From the NCBI GenBank assembly GCA_018398805.1, contig JAGFBZ010002262.1, positions 62,001 through 126,000 of the forward strand: a DNA stretch of 64,000 nt, written 5' to 3'. The notes under the pieces are model-generated. The model saw only the letters and a list, made by a program, of their open reading frames with translations, made no database searches and was not told the origin of the DNA. Below, piece after piece: positions 48,401-57,700 of the stretch. This stretch comes from Hirundichthys speculiger. Its lineage: Eukaryota; Chordata; Actinopteri; Beloniformes; Exocoetidae. How positions within the stretch are numbered: position 1 is the stretch's first letter; every line of letters begins with the position of its first letter. A program made the translations under genes and the position numbers.

Positions 48401-50620
48401 AAAGAATGGGTCGCTCTCAGGAGCTCAGTGAATTCCAGCGTGGAACTGTGATAGGATGATACCTGTGAAACAAATCCAGTTGTGAAATTTCCTCGCTCTT
48501 AAATATTCTACAGTCAACTGTCAGCTGTATTATAAGGAAATGGAAGTGTTTGGGAACGACAGCAACTCAGCCATGAAGTGGTAGGACACGTGAACTGAGG
48601 GGGCGGGGTCAGAGGATGATGATCACTACAGACCTCCAAACTTCATGTGGCCTTCAGATTAGCTCAACAACAGTGCAGAGAGCTTCATGAATGTGTTTCC
48701 ATGGTGGAGCAGCTGCATCCAGACATCACCAAGTGCAATGCAAAGCGTCAGATGCAGTGGTGTAAAGCAGCCACCACTGGACTCTAGAGCAGTGGAGGAA
48801 CGTTCTCTGGAGTGATGAATCACACTTCTCCATCTGGTGATCTGATGGAAGAGTCTGGGTTTGTTGGTTTCCAGGAGAACGGTACTGGTCTGACTGCATT
48901 GATCCAAGTGTAAAGTTTGGTGGAGGGGGGATTATGGTGTGGGGTTGTTTTTCAGGAGCTGGACTTGTCCCCTTAGTTCCAGTGAAAGGAACTCTGAATG
49001 CTTCAGCAGACCAAGACATTTTGGACAATTCCATGATCCCAACTTTGTGGGACCAGTTTGGAGCTGGAACCTTCCTCTTCCAACATGACTGTGCACCAGT
49101 GCACAAAGGAAGGTCCATAAAGACATGGATGGAAGAGTCTGGTGTGGAGGAACTTTACTGGCCTGCACAGAGTCCTGACCTCAACCTGATAGAAGACCTT
49201 TGGGATGAATTAGAGCAGAGACTGAGAGCCAGACCTTCTGGTCCAACATCAGTGTTTGACCTCACTAATGTTCTTCTGGAGTAATGTTAAAAAATCCCCA
49301 TAAACACACTCCTAAACCTGGTGGACAGCCTTCCCAGAAGCGTTGAAGCTGTTCTAGCTACAAAGGGTGATTGATCAAATATTGATTAGGAATGGGAGGA
49401 GCTAAAGCTCATATGTGATTCAAGGCAGGTGAGCAAATACTTTTTGGCAACATAGTGTAAATCCAGCCAGATATCATATTATACATATCACTCATAGATT
49501 CATAAATTTGATAATAGTGCAGTAAGTTTGATCTATTGCTGTCAAGTTAATGCATTAAAACATCTTAACACAATTTCTTCTTTATTGCATATAACAGTTT
49601 CTCATATATTATATATTTTTATGTCGGTAAAGACTCATTACTTCCTGCAAGTCAAACCACTATAAACCTGACTAAAACACCGCTCTCTAAAGAAACTGAT
49701 ATAAACTGAATATCAGCATAGAAGACACTCAATATAAAACAGCTGGATAAAAACTGCTAATTAATGACCAGAACGGAAATATTAACAATCCTGTGAGCTT
49801 TTGCACTCAGAAACTGTCTACAGTCCAAGGAGTTCTCCGATTGTTACCTGGAGCGTAGTAAGGTTTATTATCCATGTTACAGATGATGAAGTTCAGTCTC
49901 AAATTGCTGATCCTGGTAGTTTTTTTTCTTTGCTGAGGCCGGGCTTGTTGCCCAACTATTAACTGTTTTATTCAGTGTGGAGTAGAGACTGAGTGAAAAT
50001 CCCATAACTTTGCATGAGTCGGGTATTTAGTTCTACTTCTGAGGTGCTGAACACAGTAAATGATGGTTCGACTGCAGTTATCCCAACATCTGGTCTGCAT
50101 TCACTTCTCACCTGCACCTTCTGAAACAGGAAGGCTCGGACAGAACAAATACATTTAGCATCAAACATATTTGCATTTAAAAAATCTTATATTTGGGTAA
50201 AGTTTAAATAGATTAAGATATAACATAAATTTGCGAATAATCACAAATAACTACAAAGAGAGTCATGTGACTAATCAGATTTATTATTATTTTTAATTGA
50301 TTGCACCAGTTTTAAGTCACCTTCTGGCTGCAGCGTGAACTGCTTTATTTTGGTGTGATGTTTTGCTGACAGGCAAGAACGACCCAGCCAGATATAACTC
50401 CTCATAACCGGCTGACCGGAGGGCTGAAGGCGTCTCCCGACTACAACAGACTACACCAGGTAGAATCTGTTTAATGATAATAAAAAAAACAAATCTGCAA
50501 ATCCCATTACAGCAAATAAACTGACCTGTTTCTGTTTTCTGTCAGACTCCATCTGAAAGGTCTGTGGCTCTCCCAACGTTTGTCCCTCCGCCACCCGTCA
50601 GAGTCGCAACAACTGTCTGA
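39464..50620 (+). CDS. vsig10l: VSIG10-like immunoglobulin-superfamily membrane protein, 12 exons
   Basis: Type I membrane protein, probably an adhesion molecule. Exons: 39464-39539, 39678-40007, 40100-40372, 40459-40725, 42536-42775, 42882-43160, 44151-44243, 44559-44783, 44863-44982, 48152-48192, 50373-50459, 50546-50620, giving 701 residues. Introns 1-9 are all phase 1, the classic layout for Ig domain exons. A signal peptide (about 1-25) is followed by five Ig-type domains (one per exon 2-6). The first two lack the canonical cysteine pair (GNYAVEM and GQYSVVL at strand F) and the last three keep it (VYTCTV, FICTAD, YSCTCR). A fibronectin-III-like domain (exons 7-8), transmembrane helix (about 600-630) and short tail follow. 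Many N-x-S/T sites. Identity rests on position next to etfb and domain order; another VSIG10/CEACAM-like paralogue is possible. AATAAA at 50781-50786. Confidence 0.85.
41215..41675 (+). mobile_element. Harbinger-like MITE with MADF-domain fragment
   Basis: Body 41218-41672, ends AGCCTGATTTATACTCG and, on the other strand, AGGGCCGTGTATACTC, with TAA on both sides (41215-41217, 41673-41675). Around 41350-41495 it encodes [12 protein letters not shown]...[13 protein letters not shown], a MADF-type DNA-binding domain as found in the accessory protein of animal PIF/Harbinger elements. The frame breaks at GCCGAGCGGTGAGG (about 41484), where the copy at 14684-15043 still reads A-E-A-V-R-K-W. Confidence 0.8.
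41681..41915 (+). repeat. Dispersed repeat family X, copy B (internally deleted)
   Basis: Has the 5-prime palindrome CCGCCAAGGAGGTTATG and the 3-prime end TTTTCTAG followed by T, but lacks about 180 central bases compared with the full copies near 56-57 kb. Nested in the hAT element beside the Harbinger-like MITE. Confidence 0.8.
42393..42474. repeat. TA microsatellite
   Basis: About 40 TA units with one G interruption, in intron 4 of the vsig10l-like gene, about 60 bp before the exon 5 acceptor. Confidence 0.95.
45022..45357. mobile_element. hAT-type MITE in vsig10l-like intron 9
   Basis: Body 45030-45349 (320 bp). Ends CAGTGGTTCTCCAAC and, on the other strand, CAGTGGTGCGCAAACT. Perfect 8-bp duplication ACTTAATT (45022-45029, 45350-45357). 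Internal sequence is closely related to the copy at 58148-58439. Begins 48 bp after the exon 9 donor. Confidence 0.9.
45600..45900. repeat. GC-rich dispersed repeat, class unknown
   Basis: About 250 bases of GC-rich sequence (CCAGGTGAGGAGGAACTACC onward) in an otherwise AT-rich intron, leading into the LINE-derived region to the right. Looks like the 3-prime UTR of a retroposon but no family is assigned. It has a short open frame without recognisable similarity. Confidence 0.35.
46040..46680 (-). mobile_element. L2/CR1-type LINE fragment, reverse transcriptase C-terminus
   Basis: Minus-strand translation in interrupted frames gives [28 protein letters not shown] and L-R-S-S-G-S-G-L-L, matching the same part of the LINE fragment at 15975-16830. 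Two tandem duplications are present: GTGTTCCCGCCCCCTGGTCT with period 21 (46446-46486) and a GGCTGGTCCACAGATGAG unit of about 38 bases (46157-46215). In vsig10l-like intron 9. Confidence 0.7.
47241..47681. mobile_element. MITE with CACTGCAAA ends
   Basis: Body about 47245-47678, starting CACTGCAAA and ending TTTGCAGTG, flanked by TA. The interior is AT-rich with ACAAGTGAAA / TTTCACTTGT-type subterminal motifs seen in many fish MITEs. No coding frame. Confidence 0.65.
48271..49459 (+). mobile_element. Tc1-like transposon with decayed DD34E transposase
   Basis: Body 48273-49457 between TA dinucleotides, with ends CACTAGATTGCCAAAAGTAT and, on the other strand, CACTATGTTGCCAAAAAGTA. Transposase pieces run from [10 protein letters not shown] (48405) to the C-terminus; the open 3-prime part 48934-49284 keeps the second catalytic Asp in HDCAPVH and the Glu in LIEDLW, 34 residues apart. 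The N-terminal half has stops (first near 48457). In vsig10l-like intron 10. Confidence 0.9.
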
Positions 50621-50780
50621 GCTTTATGTGTATATTTTATGTAACCCACTTTATTTTTATGTTTATGTTTTACTTGTGGATTTTCTATATTTTAACTTAA
50701 ATAAGGATGTGTTGTCAGTGTGAGTGGAGTTTCTTGTCTTATTCCTCTTGTCTACGGCTTGACAAGTTCCAAATGTTTTA

Positions 50781-50786
50781 AATAAA
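50781..50786 (+). terminator. Polyadenylation signal of the vsig10l-like gene
   Basis: AATAAA 160 bases after the stop codon, followed by a T-rich stretch at 50809-50822. Nothing else in the interval competes with it. Confidence 0.7.
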
Positions 50787-50829
50787 GCTGTAAATACTTC
50801 TTAATAGGATTTTTTTTTTTTTAACTTTA

Positions 50830-53430
50830 AGATATCTTCTATAAAATGTGAGTGAGCTTTAATGCCCATAAATGTCCTAGTTGCACATGACTTTAAGAGA
50901 TTGTAATAAATGAGTTTGTTTTAAATGGGAAACCAGCGTGTGCTTGTTCCTCTGCATCGTCTTCTCAGAGGCTCACAGGTGATGAACTCATTACTGCCAG
51001 GAGGGACAACTCTTACTGACTTTTCCTTCAACGGGTTTTGCGCGCCAGACGTCATCTTCTTTGGCTGCTTCCGCTGCGGTGAGCTGACGTTTTACATCCG
51101 TCCAGCAGATGGTGCTGTGGAGCAGAGAAAGATGACGTCACATCAGCTGCTCAGACAATGAAGACTGAAGTGGAAGTGTGGCAGCCAGTTTAGGTGTGTG
51201 TGTTTGGTATGTGTGGGTGTGTCACCAGGGGTTACAGTCACAGCTGGGCTCAGGTGGTGATTAGGGTGACAGGTATAAAGGGAATTCACAGCTGATCAGT
51301 CAGACAGGGAACAGGTTCAGGGAAGCAGCACAGTTTTTGAACCGTGCTTGAGTGCATAGGGCTTAGTCACTAAGCCTAAGTGTGTGTGAAGTTTTTCAAT
51401 CATTTTTCTTGCTTGTCTTTGTTTGCATTAAATAAAGTGTTACATTTTTGATCAGTAAACGACCTTGTTTTATGTACCAACACGCGTTACAAAAAACTTC
51501 AAAGTTCCCTCATAGTGGCTTTTTTTGTAGCAAGATTGCCACTACAGGAAGAAATAATAGAAGCCAACAATTCAGTTAGTCTCTTTATTTCTCTACATTT
51601 GGATTTTATGTTTGCTCAGAAACTGCAAATGTGTTTGAAGGGGGTGAAAAAAAAAACACAATTGAAATTAATGGACTCATTATCAAATATTCAGTTACAC
51701 TGCCAATGTTAGATTGCCCTATAATACAAATAACATAACAACAGAAACATATTGGTAAATATTTTGCTTTTTACTTTTGTCACTATATTTGTAAAATTAC
51801 ACAGACATTTTAAATTTTTAATTCTGATCCCCATATCTGTGTATCTCTAATCTGTACTTTCAGAGATGCTATCTGTCATGCAAAGGATGCATTTGTAAAT
51901 GGGAATTTCTCTTTTAACACAATGACTATATGTGCAAGATAATTCACCGCAGCTGGACTACTGAGAGGACGTGACATCAGAGTTGACTTCTTTTCTTAGA
52001 CCTCAGATGCCTCCATTTTTGTCTCTTAAGACAACAGTGGTGCACTCTGGTGTTCTTGCACTTTTCTTGCATGAACACCGCCACACTTCTCGTTGGGGTA
52101 TTCGTATTGGTGAAACTCACACTGTCACAGTGTGTAACTAGAATGTTCAATATTTTCTGTGAACTTTCCTGTTTAATGATCCAAACAGCTCTTATGTGGC
52201 TCCCTGAAGCACTTCTTGAGATCTTATCTGCTGTTGTCACTTGCAAATACAGCTTTAAGTTCCTGCAATCCAATCAGCGTAACAGCATTGTCCTAATTAA
52301 GAACGCTTTTAAGAGAAGAAGTTTGGTCCAATGCACGTTTAACTTTGATTAAGTGTCTGAGTAACAGTGTCTTTAATCAGCAGGAAGTTCCTGCACCTGC
52401 ATCATGACAGGCTCTCAGTTTCATGTAAATGATGATAACTCAGTGCTATCACAAAGAAAAAGTTTGCAAAAAATAATATTGGTAATAAAATAATAATAAC
52501 ATGTAATAAAAATTAAAAACTCAGTTAAACATGTGATGTGTTTGAGTATCAGAATTAAGCAGGGAAGATGCAGTTGTCCAGACTCCAGCACGCATGTAAC
52601 ATTTTTAGGTTTAAACTACATTACTCAACAGGTTTATGCTGCAGCTGTCCAGCACTGGGCACCTTATTAGGTACATTACAGCTCCACTATTTCTTTTAAA
52701 CTCTTCTACAAATTATACCTTGATGTTCAGCTGTGCTTGAACATGTCAGTATGTATGTATATATATGTTTTTATTAGCAAAATGAATAGTAAATGACGCA
52801 AAACAGTCAGGTTCAACCTCCCTGCAGACTTTAGCCTCAGTCTCTGACTGTGTCAATCAAATCTGATCATTACTGTGTTTGGAAAGGCAGATTTTAATGG
52901 CACAGCTGTTGAAGGTAGCATCTGGCTTACAGGCACAAAAAGATACATACATTCACTATGCATCATCAGAGCAACGATTCTTCGACATCCCTGGGAAACA
53001 TTGCAACACATCCTGCGTGCGGTGCCACCCAGCTCTTGGGTCATATATCTGAAGCGTGTATGCGTCCCCATGACCACACCCCGGCTACACTGAAAGAAAG
53101 TGTGAGCTTCAGCATGTTTCATTGACCACAGCAGTACTGCAAGCCTTTGCACATCCACAGTTCCAGAACGCCTGGTAGAACAACAGACAAGGACTGTGAT
53201 GCAGAGGCCTCGTATCCCGGACCCTCCCCTCGACGCCGTCGCCCCCTCCCCTCTTCCCTGACCCCCCAAACGTTCCCATGTAGTTCAGTGTGAATGAGTC
53301 ACGTGGCCTTTGGCTCGCCAGCTCAACTGCATTTGTTCTGTGCTGATTGTTTTAAAGGATTTTGCCTCCATCGACAGAAAAGTCGAGAGGATAACCTTTT
53401 GGAATTCAGCCTAGGGCTTCCTCTTTGACG
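50830..53430. other. Intergenic spacer between vsig10l-like gene and lim2
   Basis: No exon recognised. A possible solo LTR is at 51177-51491: TG...CA ends, TATAAA at about 51277 and AATAAAG at about 51432, but no matching target duplication was found. A CAC-GTG E-box occurs at about 53299 close to the probable lim2 first exon. Confidence 0.4.
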
Positions 53431-53439
53431 TTTTGCTCA

Positions 53440-53520
53440 CTCCTGGCTTGTACTCTCTCTCACTCTTTCCCTGAGGAAAGGCTGACACTTAAGAGGGTTT
53501 ATTTATCCTGAGAAATTCAG
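53440..53520 (+). other. Probable non-coding first exon of lim2
   Basis: The sequence ends in GAAATTCAG followed by a strong donor GTAAGAC at 53521. The next good acceptor with a long pyrimidine tract (CTTGCCTTTTTTGCACAG, ending 54741) leads straight into the lim2 start codon region. Mammalian LIM2 also begins with a non-coding exon. The 5-prime limit is a guess. Confidence 0.45.
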
Positions 53521-53929
53521 GTAAGACAGTGGAGTGTTTGCATTATTGTTATTTTAATGTCTGATACCACTTAAATAGAAGTCGAAGTTAATATACGTGC
53601 TGAATACACAATGAATGCATGACTTACATGAAGAATATTCTCCAAAATTTCCCCACTTGGCTTTACCTATTGATATATTTATGTATTTCTAAATATATCT
53701 TATTAAATATAAATATAGACAAATATGAGTGTATATTTTTTTCTATAGTTACTGTGAAGTTTGTTTATTTTTTAATCAACTGTCCTTTCTCAGAGTTAAA
53801 GGTTTTTGCAGGTGTCATGTTCTCAGGCTATTTTCCATTTAGATATTTGTGGTTAGCGTGATAAACTTGTGCTGGCCAGCAGCTCTCAGTTTTTTCTGTT
53901 AACTGCGTACGTTCAGAATAAGATGAACT

Positions 53930-54175
53930 GATCAGCCACGGCAGAAAGACCACCCACCTGATATTCAGCAGGCTGTCCTTTTGCCACCAAAATAGCTTTT
54001 AGCAGTCAGGACTTGGAAAAAGAACATCTAAGGGTGTCTTCCAGTGTTTGGTACCGGAGATAAATCCTGTGGACCCTGCGGCTGGGCCGGAGTCTGTGCA
54101 CACTGGGCTTGTGTCCCATAGATCTCATCATATCCTATCAGACTGGTACCTGGGCAGTCTGGAGGCCTGGTAAAC
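53930..54175. repeat. Degenerate dispersed repeat in lim2 intron 1
   Basis: Starts GATCAGCCACGGCAGAAAGA and continues ACCACCCACCTGATATT, the left end of a repeat that is common in fish genomes, in a mutated copy. Class not resolved here. It runs into the telomere-like repeat at 54176. Confidence 0.45.
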
Positions 54176-54200
54176 AGGGTTAGGGTTAGGGTTAGGGTTA
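54176..54200. repeat. Interstitial telomere-like TTAGGG repeat
   Basis: About four head-to-tail TTAGGG units on the plus strand inside lim2 intron 1. Confidence 0.9.
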
Positions 54201-54779
54201 GACCAGTGTAGAAGAGTGCTGGTGTCTTATGGAGGTGATCTGGAAAAATGCTTGGCTAGGTGGCAAGTGTCAAAGGAACATTCGCATTAATAGTGTTAAT
54301 GCAAGGGATGCAGGATTTCCCAAAAGAATATGTCATGTATTAAGACACACTTGACTTGTTTGTGGTTTTCACAAACAAGTCAATGGATGCAACAGATGAC
54401 AAGAAGGTCTGAACTGATGATGAAATGAGAACTTGTCTGCTCAGACGATGACAGTGTATAGGACTGATATTCAGCTCTATAACCAGTTGGTTTGACGCGG
54501 CTGATGGTCCCAGTCCTCTCTGAATAACTCCACATTTTAGAAAGACCAGAACAAAATCTGTGTTTTCTCCTTTACTGACTATTTGAATCCTGGTGACAGT
54601 GGTGATATAAGACAGACCTAGTCCAGTCTTTTCAGTCTGCTTCCAAATGAACAAACATTCGAGCAAAAGCTGCAAAACGACCAACTTGTTGTCACGTTTA
54701 CCAGCACCGCTAATTTCCACCTTCTTGCCTTTTTTGCACAGCGCATAAAGCTTTAGCTGGTGTCACAGAGTCGCTCATG

Positions 54780-57700
54780 ATGTACAGCTTCATGGGAGGG
54801 GGCCTGTTTTGTGCCATCGTGGGGAACATCTTGTTGGTGGTCTCCACGGCTACAGACTACTGGATGCAGTACCGTCTGTCGGGCAGCTTTGCCCACCAGG
54901 GCCTGTGGAGGTACTGCATGTCTGGCAAATGCTACATGCAGACTGACAGCATCGGTAAGTACTGATAATATCACTGTGGTCTGAGGAATTTGAAATGAAA
55001 CAGTCAAATTAAATAAAAATTATGTTGTTGCTGTATACTTAGGAAAACACATTAATAATGATAATAATAATTATGATAAACATAATAAAAATCTGTTTAG
55101 AAATTGACAAACTACAGTTGGAATTTGGAATCTCCAGGAATGGACATGAGTTATTGGGGTGTTGACAAGACCTCAGTCGTGAGACATCTGGGTTCAGAGA
55201 TGCTCCTTCATAGTAACATGTCCAAGATAACAGTATCTGTCGTTGACAAACACCCAAGTCCTTCTTCCTTTACTCTTGTCATTTTACTTTTCTTCTCTTT
55301 CTGTCCATTTTGACTGAAATGTAGTGTCAGAGCCTGCGATATGTCTCTGTGGAACACATAATACATCATTCCAGTTATTTCCACTGTGACTTCAGACGTC
55401 CTGTGAGGTTCTCGGTTTTATTTGCCAGTGATCCTTATATTCACCATCATGCTCAAGGGAAGAAATGGTGTAAACCTCCTTATTTCTTTTCATTTTGCTC
55501 CGGCTCTACATTCTCATCATCTCATTTTCAACCTGTCTGGACTTGGGGTCATATTCCGGACATTATCTCAGTCTTTGTAAAACTCTATCAGCAGCTCTCA
55601 CATATAAACGCCAGGTTTAATGTGCCACAAATACCAGCAGAACTCCTTTTAAATAGTACAGCCTCCAAACCTGTATTTATTTATTTATTTACTTATTTAC
55701 CTATTTACACAATAGGACCAGAGCTACTGCCATAGACTGCTACTCTGGAACTCTAATAACACTTTAGACTTTATTGGTCCACAGCTTTGCATACTGGAGT
55801 CCAGATCTGTTTGGAGTGAGCAGACAGATTGTTGTGATCACTGTGCTCACTTTAGAGGTGGAGAAACTGGATTTCCTTGACTCTTGTGTGATGTAACGTC
55901 AAGGCCATCTGTTGTCTGAAACAGAAAGAACTAGAAAAGCACTCGGAGAGCGCAGACCTCCGCCAAGTGCAACAATTCCCCCATATAGCGATTTACAGAT
56001 TGCGATAAAATCCGCGTTCTGGATCAGATCCGGATCAGCCTTTGAAGTTTGATAGAGGTTCCCATTGTCAATCCCTGAGTCAAATTTCATGAGTTTTGGG
56101 CAATAATTAACGGAGATATTGAGAAACAAAATTTTCGGCCCTATTGACCGCAATGTTATTGAAAATTTGAAAGTGATCCAGAATCCAGGATTTCTTCCGG
56201 ATCACACCCAAAATGAAATCAGTTCTTCCTTTTCACATTTCTGACAACTCCTGAAAATTTCATCAAAATCCATCCTTAACTTTTTGAGTTATCTTGTACA
56301 CAGACAGATAGATAAACGCAGGCAAAAACATAACCTCCTTGGCGGAGGTAATGAACTGGATCACTTAAAGTTTAAAAGTGTCTTAATTACTTTTCTTGAA
56401 CATACTGCTGGATGATTTAAAATATAATATGTTTAGCAATTTATGACATTGAGCCTGATGATGGGCTGTCTCTGCACTCCATCATGATGAATCAAGAGCT
56501 GCAGCCTCTCCAGATGAGCAGAGGTGTTATTAACTTTAGAGAAACTCCCCTCACATGAAATACAAAACACGTTTAAGCTGCAGAACATGCAGGTCAAAGA
56601 TCCAGATCCTCAAAAATTGTTCTGAAATTATTACCTCCTCCAAGGAGGTTATGTTTTTGCTGGCGTTTATCTGTTTGTTTGTTTGTCTGTGTTCAAGATA
56701 ATTCAAAAAGTTATGGATGGATTTTAATGAAATTTTCAGGAGTTGTCAGAAATGTTAAAAGGAAGAACTGATTTTATTTTGGATGTGATCTGGAAGAAAT
56801 CCTGGATTCTGGATCACTTTCAAATTTTCAATAACATTGCGGTCAATAGGGCCAAAAATTGTTTCTCAATATCTCCGTTAATTATTGCCCAAAACTCATG
56901 AAATTTGACTCAGGGATTGACAATGGGAACCTCTATCAAATTTCAAAAGGCTGATCCGGATCTGATCCAGAATGCGGATTTTATCGCAATCTGTAAATCG
57001 CTATATGGGAGAACTGTTGTGCTTGGCGGAGGTCTGCGCTCTCTGAGTGCTTTTCAAGTTATTACCTTCGCCAAGAAGGTTATGTTTTTGCCAGTGTTTA
57101 TCTGTCTGTCTGTTTGTCTATCTGTGTGTGTACAAGATAATTCAAAAAATTTATGGGTGGATTTTGATTAAATTTTCAGGCGTTGTCAGAAATGTGAAAA
57201 AGGAAGATCTGATTTTATTTGGATGTGATCTGGAAGAAATCCTGGATTCTGGATCACTTTCAAATTTTCACTAACATTGTGGTCAATGGGGACAAAAAAT
57301 TTGTTTCTCAATATCTCCGTTAATTATTGCCCAAACCTCATGAAATTTGACTCAGGGATTGACAATGGAAACCTCTATCAAACTTCAAAGGCTGATCCGG
57401 ATCTGATCCAGAACACGGATTTTATTGCAATCTGTAAATCGCTATATGGGGGAATTGTTGTGCTTGACGGAGGTCTGCGCTCTCTGAGTGCTTTTCTAGT
57501 TATGGGGTAAATGCTCTTATTTCTTCTCCATTTACATGTGCATTACAAACTGACTTTTGGGACTATCTGACTTCCTCAGAAATGTGTAAGCTAGAAAAAA
57601 ATGTACTGAGTTTGAGGCGTCAGATAGCTCAGATGGTTGAGCAGCTGTCCCTCACACAGATGCTACAGCCAGTCAATGTTTGACCCTTTTGTAGCATGTC

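Noticed and set aside
48659..49168. Minus-strand frames of 78-130 codons
   Set aside because: Antisense shadows of the Tc1-like transposase on the plus strand.
50925..51161. 78-codon plus-strand frame after the vsig10l-like gene
   Set aside because: No family resemblance, no splice context and no polyadenylation signal of its own.
51177..51491. Possible solo LTR (TG...CA ends, TATAAA and AATAAA inside)
   Set aside because: No matching target duplication flanks it and I do not recognise the LTR; kept only as a remark in the spacer entry.
52853..53269. 138-codon minus-strand frame
   Set aside because: No recognisable domain, GC-skewed composition, overlaps the lim2 upstream region; likely chance.
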